Source of the DNA: Argentina anserina
Taxonomy: Eukaryota > Streptophyta > Magnoliopsida > Rosales > Rosaceae
Direction: 5' to 3'
Length of the DNA stretch: 64,000 nt
Assembly: GCF_933775445.1 (NCBI RefSeq)
Contig: NC_065876.1
Span: 4,650,001 to 4,714,000, forward strand
Shown in pieces: positions 47,917 to 59,747 of this stretch. Each line of letters opens with the position of its first letter. Positions within the stretch are counted from its first letter, which is position 1. The notes under the pieces are model-generated. The model did no database searches. It worked only from the letters and a program-made list of their open reading frames with translations, and had not been told where the DNA came from. The position numbers were made by a program, and so were the translations under genes.

Positions 47917-50056
47917 ATGGACTGGAACCTAAAAGCACCACTGAAAGCACCATCTTCTTTGGATTTGAGTGAACTTGAGCAACAAGCCTTTCCCAGCTTA
48001 GACACAGTTAGTGGGTCTGGTAGCTTTGGAGATCAACATAAGGTCATCAAAGGGGACTTTTCTGTTGATCTGAAGCTTGGCCAGTTGGGTGGTTCTGGTA
48101 ATAATCACCTAGCGGACATGTTGAAGCAACATGGAGGCCCTAAACCTTCATCGCCATCGCCTTCCGGCGCTTCAAAGAGGTCAAGGGCAGCTTATAATGC
48201 ATCCCAGACAGTTTCTTGCCTTGTTGATGGGTGTAGGTCAGACCTTAGTACTTGTAGGGATTACCATAGGCGCCATAAGGTCTGTGAGCTCCATTCTAAG
48301 ACTCCAATGGTCACAATAAATGGCCAGAAGCAACGATTCTGCCAGCAATGCAGCAGGTATAAGATTTTATAACCATGTTTCATATTATTTAAGTGAATAT
48401 TAATTGGTTGTTGTATATATGTAAGTTTTATTCTTTGGCAATGCTATTTAATTGATTTTGCAGTATCATGTACTTTTGTGTTTTCACCGCTACATTGAAT
48501 CCCAATTTTGATGATTTAGGATTTGGAACTTCAGGGTGCCCCCTATTAGTTGTGAGATAAAGGCTTAATTAGCCAGTTCCATTGTTTAAGAAAGAATGCA
48601 TGGTTAGTACTTAGTACTGTGATGAAGAATATTTTCTGGTGCTTATTAAATTGTTTGAGTATAGAACACATAGCAACCATCTGTCATCTCATATTTTAGA
48701 ACACTGTCCTACAAATTCAGTCTTCTTACATGTCATTATGCATCAATAAAGACTGAGCCTTCTATAGCAAGATCTACATGTTTTGAGGACCAAATACTCT
48801 TCCCCTTAATATCTACAAGTCAAATTTCTTGAGCATGGCCTTGCCGTTTTCTGTAGGTTCCATGCACTGGAGGAATTTGACGAAGGAAAGAGAAGCTGCC
48901 GGAAACGTCTTGATGGACACAACCGAAGGAGAAGGAAGCCTCAACCTGAACCCTTGTCGCGTTCAGGAAGCTTCTTGTCCAACTACCAAGGTTAGCTTGA
49001 TAGCTAGCTGCAACATTGTTTGTGCTGCACTTAATTACCTGTATAAAGTTTAGAATCAAGAAGCTGGCATGTGCATGCACAAAAGATACATATGACTCAT
49101 TCTTGCACCCACAACAAACACCTTTTTACAAGTACAAAATCATATCCTATCTAGCTGCAGAAACTTTGCTGAGAATGCTGGCTCCATCAATATGTGTGGT
49201 CCATTCTCACAGTTGATGATCTAGTGGCCACTGAAATGCAAACTTTTTTAATGTTCTTTTCTTAGCTTTGTAATCTGTATATCTATGTAATCAGGAATTT
49301 GGCTTAAACAAAAACCTTGTTTTCTATCATCACATATTTGTGGCTTGGATATGCATTTGTGACATGTTCACCTTTGCAGGTACTCAATTGTTGCCATTCT
49401 CTAGCTCACTTGTATATCCCTCCACCACTGTTGTGAACCCAACATGGGCTGGAGTTGTAAAATCTGAAGCAGATACCGGGCTTCATAACCAGCATTTACA
49501 ACACCAGAACATGTTTCTCGGGTCCTCAACCAGCAGTAGCAGCTACAACAACGGAGTGGGGAACAAGCAGCAATTTGCACTATTCCAAAGTAGCAACAAC
49601 AACCAACCTCATGGAGTTTCAGTCTGCCAGCCCATTCTGAATACCGTTTCAATGTCAGATAGTGCTTCTTCTGTAGCTGCTGCGTCTGTAAAGAGCAAAA
49701 TGTGTCGTGACAGATTAACAACTCGAATCCGCCCCGATTCGGATTGTGCTCTCTCTCTTCTGTCATCACCGCAGACGCAGCACCAGACCTCTGACTTGGG
49801 ATTGAGACACATGATGGAGCAGCCTGGTTTGATATCTCTCATGCACCACCACCGCCTTGGCCTTCACGGGAACAACATTAATAGCAACAATATAGAGCCA
49901 ATGGATTCAGTTCTGGTTTCCCGTGGATCAAGTGATGATGCACATAATGTTCATCATTCCTCAGGAATGTTCAACATGGGATCTGGTGAGTCACAGGGAA
50001 ATCATCATCATCATCATCATCAAAGCTCTCAAACACTTCCCTTTCATTGGCAGTAG
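47917..50056 (+). CDS. SPL13: SBP-box transcription factor, SPL13-like
   Basis: Three exons, 47917-48356, 48857-48990 and 49380-50056, 1,251 nt, 416 residues. The start MDWNLK and end TLPFHWQ match SPL13 (FPFHWE in Arabidopsis). The SBP domain spans residues 100-176, with zinc ligands C101, C106, C123, H126 and C142, C145, H149, C161, and the basic nuclear signal [17 protein letters not shown]. The first intron falls inside the domain (after CQQCS), as in the family. The second half is low-complexity with a six-His run near the end. SPL proteins bind GTAC cores and drive the juvenile-adult and flowering transitions. A miR156 site in exon 3 codes for ALSLLS, so the gene is under age-dependent repression. 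Confidence 0.96.
49746..49765 (+). promoter_or_regulatory. miR156/157 target site in SPL13 exon 3
   Basis: Reads GTGCTCTCTCTCTTCTGTCA, the standard miR156 target of SPL genes, pairing with miR156 at all but one or two positions. Cleavage or translational block here represses SPL in young plants. Confidence 0.95.
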
Positions 50057-51558
50057 TACACTAGTACAAGAAAGATTCATTGGTTCATGTAGATTATGTT
50101 GCAGAATGTTCTTGGAACCTCCTGTATGATTTTGGAGGCCTTTCAATTCTTAATTTCATTAGTTCCTGGAATCATTTTTACATACACTAGCATTCCGAAT
50201 TCAGATACTTCCTCTTGCTATTTGGCACCTCGTGAATCATTGATTGGGAAAACATTGCAGCAGAAGAAGAGACCGTTGTGTATAGCTTATCCTGTTGAGT
50301 TATATTTTTTGTTTTGTCACACTTAACTATCGATGAAATTCCGTTTTTCACATCATCAAATTGTTATTGGGCAGAAAAAGAAAATATTTTTTAAATTATT
50401 GATACAAACACAATCGATTTCATGATAGATGCGGCTATTGCCACCAAACATGCTACTTTGTTCACCCCATATTCTCTCTACACTCCAATTTTTTTTTTCA
50501 TTCATATTTACTTTGTTCATCCTATTTCAATACTTAATATACCCTTTTTCAATAATACTTTGTTCACCCTATATAAAATTTTTAAACTTTGAACTTACTT
50601 TATTCACCAATTTGCCACTTTTTTCAATTTCATATTTTATTTTAATAATCACTACTGAGAAACGATTATGAGCTATTGACTTCAGTCTTGGTATCTTATA
50701 CCAGACTAATGAAGCTAACCCGATGGTGTTAAATTAAAATTCACATTCATTGTCAGTTAATCATTCAATTAAACCATTAAACAATAAAACGATTTAAGGC
50801 TCCAAACCTGACCCCACAATAAAAAAGATATATGTGACACATCACACATGTATAAGTTGAACCTAACGTTAGACTTGCTAATTAGACGTATTGTTGCTAC
50901 TGGTAGAAAATTATTATTATTATTATGGAGAAAAATGAGAATGGTATAAGATGAATGAATCGTGAATAAATGACTTATCATGGCTAAAAGAAAATCTAAT
51001 TTGATTTAATATTTATGTTTAAATGTATCTTATGGAAAATAAAAGACAGTGTAAAGAAAAAAAATTGTAATTTTTAACAACTTAATGTCTTTTAAGATAA
51101 TTTTATATTAAAATATTTTAATAATTTAATAATTTATGGAATAAACAAAGTAGATTGCAGGCTAACCCCTTTCATGATATTCATATCAAATTTAGGACCG
51201 TCTCACGGGTGTAACTTTAAACATAAATCCATTATTAAGCCTTAAAAATATAGAATTTCGTCTACCCACAACATGCAACTATGTCGTATAATCTTAATCG
51301 TTCCCGTGCATTTGTGTTAAAACAAACCTACTCTTCTGTCTTTACCACTGTGAAGGGTCGTGAATCGTGTAATTATGTCATCTCGTTTTTGCTGGTAGGT
51401 CGTGATCGGGTTCGACTCGGGATCCTAGGTGTGTGTGGATAATTGGCGTCATGGTGATGACTATATGATGTCACTCCGGAACTATAATTATATACTGCCA
51501 AGTGCCCCCATCTCCAAACCTTACTATTCCCAGTGAGTACTTCCGCAAAGCTAAAAAG
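50057..51558. other. Intergenic DNA between SPL13 and the F-box gene
   Basis: Starts with the SPL13 3' untranslated region, then AT-rich sequence and the promoter of the F-box gene. No gene seen. Confidence 0.5.
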
Positions 51559-54500
51559 ATGGCCTCATCGTCGGCGGCGCCCAAACACCTCAAAACGACG
51601 ACGTCCGGAGCCGGAGCCGGAGCCTTGTTCTCACTCCTAAACGACGACCTCCTCCACAACATCCTCGCCCGCCTACCCGCCCCCTCCTTCGCCGCCGCCG
51701 CTTGCGTCAGCAAATCCTGGAGCCACATCTGCTCTCTCATCCTCTCCCGACCCAAACTCGCCTCCGCCCTCGCTCTCAATCCCAACCTCCAGGTCCTTCC
51801 TCCTCCCTCCGTCGAACCTCACCGCCGTTTATGATCGCTCACTCATTTGCTTTGATTTGATTAAATTCTCAGGTCGCATGGGAAGAGGTCACCCAGAAGG
51901 TGCTCGCCGAGCCGATTCGGCCCCACTTCATCATCGCTAACGTCGGCAGCGGGTCCCGCCTCCTTGCTGTTAACAAGCTCGTGAGCATTGCTCATTTCAA
52001 ACCGTACATAGCTGTGATTTTTTTTTTCTGATGGTTACTTTTGTCGGAATTGTAGACATTGGAGAAATTCGGGCCGAGAGTGCCGTATGTTGTTTCAGTT
52101 GCGAGTGGAATTCTCGGGAGAGATGTTGTCAACTGTGAGATTAAAGAGGTTTGTTTTGGTTTGTGTTTTGTTTTCATCAGGGTGTGTTTTGGTTTTTACT
52201 AATGTTCTGGAGATTGTGTTGGTTAGGTGCAATGGGACCATGTTTCCGGTGATGTGAGTGACGAAGATGGCTCGGTGCCGGCCGAGGAGGATGGGAGCTA
52301 CGGCATCCTTTTGACTGTAGGCTTTTTGCCGGGTTTGAAAGTTGATGCTATCCCGCTGTTTGCGACGAGTGTAAATGTGAGAACTCTGTTGTCTTGAAAC
52401 TGCATTGCTGATTTGTTTCAAAGGGGTTTAGTTTATCATTTGAGCTGGAAATTTAGTGAATCGTTCGACCTCAATATACAGTTTGAACTGTAGAGTTTGA
52501 CTGATTAAAAGTTTCCAATGACAGCAGGAACATCAAGAGGTCTTTATCGATAAGTTTCTTGTGGATATTAAGGATTACACAGCCTCTGTTTCAGATTACG
52601 CATCCCCAGAAGGGATTATAATGTTTGGTGTAAGCTGCTGTGTAATACATGATTTCATGTTGTCTTTCCTGAAAAATAAATTGGTCAGCTGCTGCTGAAG
52701 TCGTTTCATTACTAACGTCTAACATGATTGATGGTACAGGATGGGTGTTCCAATATGAGACCAGTAGTTGGTGCACTGGGTGAGTGTTGTAAGCTATTCA
52801 TTTATGTCATAGGTTACAAATCTTCCTTAGTTAGACAGTCCTTTAGATGAATTTTGTTTATAGAAGTTTTTAAGTAGAATCTTTTTCCTGTTTGGTGCAT
52901 TGTTTACCCCTTGAAACCTGTTTCCAGATTTGTTATGTATTGCAACATGTGTAAACTTTTCTATGCCAAGTTTCTGCTGGTTTCTGTTGATTACGTATTA
53001 ATGTCTTATCTTTTCAGATTATGCTATGCCCAAGGAAACTGTCATCGTGGGTGATGAGAAGGGTCGGTTTTTGTATAGAAGCGAGAATGAGTCTAGAAAT
53101 GTCTGTGGGAGTGCAAAATGCAATTCAGTTGCTGTTGCTCTTGTATTCGCCAGGGACAAAGAAAACTCTTGTGGTAATTATGTAATGTTTGTTTATAAAG
53201 TACTCTGTTGTTTCTTGCTGTTAAATAAGGAAAGACATTTTTGATTTATTTCAGATTGTTGCTTTAGCTTGGCTATATCTGACTCCACTTTGCATCATGA
53301 TTTTTTTTTTTGGTATATACCTTTAGGAGAATTAAGATATGAAGATATTTGTGAAGGATCAACTTATGCATTATATGTCCAATGCTTTCTAATTTGCTTT
53401 AGTAGTAATCAGAGCTTGATTCCTAACTCAGAAGTCATGGCTTGTCACATCTGTGAAATTGAGATTCCTGCTAATAAAGTTGTGAAGGTCTTCCATCCCT
53501 TTTTTTGCACTGCATTTACCTAATTGTTCATTTAAATTCTCCAGATTGCATCTAGTATGTCCAGTTTGTGCTTATATGGTTTCAGAGATGTTTGGTCCTG
53601 AATTTTTTTCTAGTAACTTGTCCCATTTCTTCTTTCTGTATGTATGTTGAAATTCTTGACATTCTGCATTTTTGTGGCAGCCGTGTTGTTTGTTCTCACG
53701 CCATACTACCCACTGTTATTTTTGCTTATCTGTTTATTGTAAATGACAAGGTATAGGGGATATTCAATTCCATTTTGCATTGTCCGAAGGAGTGTCAACA
53801 GTAGGTCCCGAACACAAGGCTGTCTCAGTTAGACCTAGTGCCGCTGATTCTACTTGGCTTACTGCTAGAAGAGAAGGACACCACGATATTCTTGATGGTC
53901 AACAAATCCTTGATGATATTAAGGATGAGGTACTCAAAACTACATTTGACATTCTGAGTGGTGCACTTTTGAATGCAGCAGAAATTGGCAGTTGACTTTG
54001 AAGTATTATTTTGTTGTAGTCTAGTGAAGCAAAAGTAGAACATGTAAATTTAATTTTTGAATATGTAATTCTGATATTTGCTACAACTACATATGTGACA
54101 GTTACAGGAACACACAGATTCTTGTGATCTATACATTGGGGTTAGAAAACGAAGAATTATCTGCACAGGGTCAAAGAAACGAAGAACTACATCCCTGGAT
54201 TTACATGGAGTTATAGGGTAATTTGCAGAACTTATTTTTCTCTCTCTTTTACTTTTGTTGCCTTATTGATGTTACCCACATACTTAAGATAGAAAGAAAA
54301 TATATGATTGTCAAGAGTGAGATCAAATGCTATATGCTGTGCTTTGATTTTTTGCCCTGTTTATATCATTCCCATCCTGTTTCATCTACCACGTCATGGC
54401 AGTTCACTATTATGCTTAGTAAAGGAGTAAACTGGGAAAAATGATCAAAAGATTACAGACTGAGCAAAAAATGTTGAACCTAATTAGAATGCAATTCTTC

Positions 54501-55139
54501 TCTGTACCATTTGTGGAGGTCCAATCTGTAATGTCACTCGGTACTGTCATCTGCTCTTTGATGAACTAGTTGACCCAGACTTGATATATACTTCTCACAC
54601 ACTTTTGCTAAACTTCATCTTCAGATCAGAATCTGTTTCCTGCAGTGAAGCAATTGATTCTAACAATTTTGATTAATATACTGACCTAACTATTGACACG
54701 TGGCATTTTCCACAGTGGAGACGAATCATACCTTTATGTCAATGATGTTGGCATCAAAACTGGTGATTACTTCCATTTCTATCACCCAGATCCCCAAACT
54801 GCCTTATCCTCATCGATAAATCTTTCTGGAAGCATGAAAAACTTGAAGAGAGTTGAAAATTCAAAAGATCGCTGTAACCTAGGCGAAGTATTTGGGGGTT
54901 TCATCTTCACTTGTTGTGGCCGTGGTGAGTCATTCTTCGGACGTGTGAATGTTGATAGCTCTCCTTTTGTTGAGAACTTCCCTGGGGTTCCATTGGGAGG
55001 AATATTTTGTGGAGGCGAAATTGGACGTGGCTCTTCAATGTTTACCAGGGAAGCTCAGAAGGATTGCAAATGCAATCTGCATGTGTACAGTACTATTTAT
55101 CTTGTGTTGTCATATACTCCAGCAGTATTAAATCATTAG
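51559..55139 (+). CDS. F-box protein with FIST domains (At5g63520-like)
   Basis: Ten exons: 51559-51792, 51873-51980, 52056-52148, 52227-52376, 52525-52629, 52740-52779, 53018-53173, 53757-53929, 54102-54217 and 54716-55139, total 1,599 nt, 532 residues. I chose the ATG at 51559 (MASSSAAPK), because the upstream in-frame codon is GTG. The F-box is at about 22-70 (LNDDLLHNILARLP, CVSKSWSHICS). The rest resembles FIST_N and FIST_C: PHFIIANVGSGS, TWLTARREGH, GDESYLYVNDVGIKTGDYF, and the end LHVYSTIYLVLSYTPA. F-box proteins recruit targets to SCF ubiquitin ligases; FIST is a sensory domain with no proven ligand in plants. Exon 5 has a tandem acceptor (ACAGCAG). The 583-nt intron 7 contains a stretch without stops that I treat as noncoding. 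Confidence 0.92.
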
Positions 55140-55301
55140 ATGTTGCCTGCTGTATAGCTCCTCTTTAGTATAGATGGGAGTTTCAGCTGCAACTGCCTTT
55201 TTTATTGCTGGCTTATGCTCCAGTTAAATGGATTCAGAGAACATATTTCCATTTTATGGCCATACCTATATCTTTCTGTTCTTCATCGAATAAATTCTCA
55301 A

Positions 55302-55690
55302 TTATTGGCAACAAGTCCCAGCAAGGTACCTCCCAATTAAGGCCACAACTCTCTGGTAAGGATCAATATCAGAGGAAGCTAGAGGAGAAGCATGTAACAT
55401 ACCACCAGGAACACCAGGGATCCATCTATCTAAGCAAGTTATTATTTCCCCATTTAACACCTGCCATCTTGCAAAATCTTGAATCATCTTCGTTCCTTCT
55501 ATAATACTACTCCATGCTGCAGAAGCACGAAAATCTTTTGAAGCATGTAAAATATCATCATTCGGACAATATAAGCCTTTAAGAATCTGCACCCAATGAT
55601 CATCAAGCCGCTGAATAAATTTCCAACACATTTCCGCCAGAAGCGATAAGTTGAGGATGCCCATAGCCTTTGATTCAGTATTTGCAGTCT
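55302..55690 (-). mobile_element. LINE relic, RT to zf-RVT region
   Basis: Minus-strand frame of about 120 codons starting MGILNLSLLAEMCWK and containing SAAWSSIIEG and WQVLNGEIITCLDRWIPG, text typical of the region between the reverse transcriptase and the zinc-binding C-terminus of plant L1-type LINEs. No start, end or target duplication could be fixed; it is a small fragment 160 bp after the F-box gene. Confidence 0.8.
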
Positions 55691-56095
55691 CACTCGCTAG
55701 TGAATTACATAGGAGAACTCAATATATACTCAAAGCGTTTTATGTGAATGACGCAAGAGCCTCTTTGTAAGTATATGTAGGGCTTATTATTAGCAATCCT
55801 AAATACAAGAGGAATCGATCACCAGGACAATTTCATTTTTTTTGTTTATTCCAAATAACAATATTTGCTTAATCCAAGAACGAAAAGGAAAAACTCGAGT
55901 CCATTTCCCAACAGGAAAAGGGAAAGGAAAGTTGAAACTAGAAAATTGTGTAGAGTAGGGGAATATATAGAGGATTTCTGTAATCCTAACTTCGAAATCG
56001 CAGTGGTACGTAGCAAAGCTCTGATTTTCTCTGAGTTGTAAAGTTCAACTGTTTTTTATTTCTTTGCTTTCTGGTATAACAAAACCCTAGCATAT

Positions 56096-57178
56096 ATGAA
56101 ACGACGGTACTCAGAATTGTCCTCCACCTCTCTCGAGCCAGCTCGATCAAGGTTCAAACGCAACACAGATAATGATTTCATGGAAAATGAAAGTGGATAC
56201 ATTTCCACACATAGAATGACCGACCATTACAGTGATCAAACTCTGGAAGAAGGAGAAATCAGTCCAGACATGGAAGCACAACCCCTAGTAAACCCTATTG
56301 TGGCCGAGCCAACCTCAAAGGCCCTGAGTCTTGATGAAGTGGAGAATAGCATCCTCTACAAATTCAAGAACAAGAGGTTGCGAAGAAGCCTTCACGCATC
56401 CTTCTTTTATGCGTGGCTTTTCCTATGAGCGTTTGGAGTTAGTTGGCGATGCGGTGCTGGGTTTATTGTTTTGCCTGGATTCTCTGTACCCGGATTTAGC
56501 TCCGGGAAAGCTGACCCGCCTCCGGGCCGCAAACATCGACACGGAGAAGCTTGCACGTGTGGCGCTCCAACATGGCCTACACCGCTATCTCCGCCACAAG
56601 AAACCGTACCTTGCAGATCAAATCCAAGATTTTTCACGGGCGGTTCTTCAGTATCCATTGTACTCCAATGGTCTTATTGACGCTCCAAAAGACCTTGCAG
56701 ATGTTGTGGAGTCGACAATAGGGGCGGTTTACAGGGACTGCAACTCCATAGATGTTGTGTGGCATGTGTTCAGGGGGTTGCTAGAGCCGATCAAAACTCC
56801 GGAGACGATACAATTACATCCGAAAACACAGCTTCTTGAAATTTGTCAAAAGAACCACCGGAGTCTCAAGTATGTGGACACATGGGAGAAGGATCAGAGT
56901 ATTGAGTGTGTCATTGACGGTCAGATTGTTGGAAGAGGTACCTATAGTCATCGGAAATTCGGAAGTACGTTGCACTAAACCGAGCAGCAAAAGATGCTTT
57001 GGACAATAAGTGGAAGTGGTTGGGGCATAATGGCGTCACTGCTCAAAATGTGGCGATGGAGGAGAATGTGAACATGGAGAATAGTGATGAAGATGCTAAT
57101 AGCTCCGTCGAGCAGGCTGAAGAATCAACTGTCAGTTCTTTAAAGATATGGAGGAGGTCAGGAGGATCTAGAGACTAA
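56096..57178 (+). pseudogene. RNase III-like (RTL-type) gene, intronless, two frameshifts
   Basis: From the ATG at 56096 the first frame gives an acidic N-terminus and enters the RNase III domain (NSILYKFKNKRL), then loses frame at 56381, where one extra C (or two missing bases) separates AGGTTG from GAAGAAGCC. The next frame gives EEAFTHPSFMRG and YERLELVGDAVL, the RNase III signature, then PKTQLLEICQ and GRGTYSHRKF of a dsRNA-binding domain. A second shift at 56,961-56,962 moves the rest (KYVALNRAAKDALDNKWKW) to a third frame ending at the TAA 57176-57178. There are no introns. RTL proteins cleave double-stranded RNA. Either this is a decayed retrocopy, or the assembly has two errors; the excellent preservation outside the shifts makes both possible. 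Confidence 0.8.
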
Positions 57179-59747
57179 TGTCACTTCTCTGCGAGGTCAT
57201 ATTGTTTTGAGTGAAGAGATTGCATGTAATGAGACTAATGTTACTCATATGCATACCATACACTCTCTTCTGGGAGTTTATTGGACTCTCTAAAGGACAA
57301 CGAAAGCGTCTCCGAAAAAGACAACGGAAGATTTTGGCGAACACGACGCTAGTAACTCCGGAGACAGTGCAAGCACATTAATCAAATGTATGCTGAGATA
57401 TGTTCAGCAAATGAAGAATTTGCTCCATGGGACAGAGAAGCCATGAAAAACTTCCTCAAATTGTAACTACATAGTATAGTAGTTAGGGGCCTGAAACAAA
57501 ATTAATGTATCAAACAAAATTGGCCTGTATAGTCAATCTGATGTTGCCTATCATCAGTGGCCTCCGAGTTACCTTCGAGTTTACACTTTCGGTTCACATA
57601 TAACTGAAAGATGGTGAAGTGATATCTGCTTTTCATATACTCCAGCACCCTTGTTTCTGATTCATAAATTTTTGGCAAAAGTGCAGTTGAAGTACTTATA
57701 ATTCATATGCATGTATACCTGTCTCATACATACATACATACAACTAAACTTACGACATGCCCGTAAATGTTGTGATGAAGTGCATAATGTAACTGTGATA
57801 TTGGCACGGCTCAATCAAATGAAAGGACCCAATTCTTGGGAGATTTGATTTGATTGAGCCATTCCAACATCATACATTTCTCAGCATAACAACAAGACCG
57901 AAAATATCATATACATAGATAATTGAGCATAATAGGATTGAATCATCAGTCACCTTCTTAAATCGTCTGTGCTGCATATCCATGGCCGGTGACGAGTTGG
58001 CCGGAAGCAGAGAAAAAGGCAGTAAACATTCTGATCATGTAGGGAAGAAGACCTAGGAGGTGCAAATAGGTTGCCAATATGTAAAGAAACAAAGAAGTGT
58101 GGAATTTGGAAAGGTGGGAGTGCATATAAATAGAGGTCTAGACGTCAAAATCTTTGCTTCATTTGAAAGAATTGGAGTAGTTCGTATGAAAATTTCCGAT
58201 TAGTCTTCCACGATACTTCAATCGTAGTGGTTTATGACATTGTCAACATTGCAAAAACATGTCTTGGTGGATTCCAAATTAAACTAGTTTTCATAAGGTT
58301 ATGAATGGACCCCGATGATCATCTAACAGTGAGATTGAACTGGCAAATATTCTATGAAATCATTTGCCGTCCAATCTAGAAGTTGCCAAATGGATGCGTA
58401 CACAAGGAGTTGATGATCATGATAATATAATTTGTGGTTAAGTTTAGTCGAAAGTCATTGATTTATTTTTAGTTGTTGGTGTGATGGGTTATTGAAAAGT
58501 TCCCAGAATCTTACAAGTACGGCTTTTAAAATGAATTCAAACAATCCAACCTAGGGCCGATATATGAAGTGCATAATTAAACCAGATGATGTTTCACGTT
58601 TGAATGTAATATATGTAACTGTCTCAAATCGTACATGTTATGTAGATTACGATGAAAATGGGAACGTATCTGTGAATCTTAATCTTGCATTCTTGCTCAC
58701 AAGTTAGAAAAACAGAGAAGCAGAGAATAAATTTACAAGGTTTCAAAATGCATAAGCCGCCTTCATAATGTGCGGTAATGGACCTAATGATATAATATAT
58801 ATTCTCATTAGCTCCACTCAAAGCCAGAAACCTACGTCTGCAATTCGCCAACCCACAAGGGCCAAGCCATGCATGCCTTAACCTAATTCTTTGTCCTTTT
58901 TTTCTTCACGATTTAGTGCATGTCTTGCAAGATAGAATGAATATACAAAGCAACTGGCCAAAAAGAAGAAGAAAAGATTCGAACCAAGGGTCCAATATCA
59001 TCATAAGCTCAGAGCATCACCGTTTACCCCTCTGCATATCATACTATATGAACTGCCTATTGCTCACTTCAATTGACCATTCCCAGCTGAACGAAATGAC
59101 AGTGAAACCATCGTATATGCTTTTAGAATTGCGTCTCTGATATTAAATTTGGCCTTCAAAAGCATTGAAAATTAATAGTTGGTGCACAAGACTTTATTTG
59201 TTATAGGGAGTGGTCAAGCGGATATAAATCAATATTTAGTGAGTCAAAACGTCTTACTTTGCAACTGATTTCCATCGAGGTTAACAGGTAGCTTAAGGTT
59301 TGGTTTGGTGCTCTTGGCCTCCTATACCAACCAAAAGGGAAAGTTATGGGAAGTGGCCAGGGGTATAGAATAGTTTTCACCAAACCATAGAATCTATCTT
59401 AGTTCATTCAAGGTTGAATATACTTTTCAGATGCCTTTTTTTTTTTGAGAAAAAAAAATATCAAAGAATAATAGGCTATGTACGATTATGATGATATAAA
59501 ATCAAGCTAGCAACAGACAATGAGCTTTAACAAAGGGCAACAACAAATTATCAGAATTTTCTGATGCAGGGTTGCTGTGCAACTACTAAAACATATCCCA
59601 TTGGCGATTGCTATTTCAAAACAATTCAACGGAAATACAAGATAGACACTCAAAATGATTTTAGCTCTATGTCTCGGAGCTGCTTATTTCCTTACAAGGA
59701 AAGCCTCCAACTAAACATCGTCAAATACATAGTGAATCTGAAACTTA
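57179..59747. other. Intergenic DNA, no gene seen
   Basis: The first 300 bp repeat GAGACTAATGT-type text and may be an old 3' part of the RTL sequence. At 57,807-57,860 an inverted pair (GGCTCAATCAAAT with ATTTGATTGAGCC) could form a small hairpin of about 13 bp. Otherwise AT-rich with chance frames. Confidence 0.45.

Noticed and set aside
53269..53523. 84-codon frame within intron 7 of the F-box gene
   Set aside because: Joining exon 7 (ends TGTG at 53173) to 53757 restores the conserved reading GDIQFHFALSEGVS in frame. The intron frame has no resemblance to the family.
56379..56385. Reading the RTL frameshift as a short intron
   Set aside because: No GT-AG pair of usable length exists at either shift, and the conserved text is contiguous apart from one or two bases.
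57807..57860. Possible microRNA hairpin
   Set aside because: The paired stem is only about 13 bp before mismatches, too short for a plant microRNA precursor.
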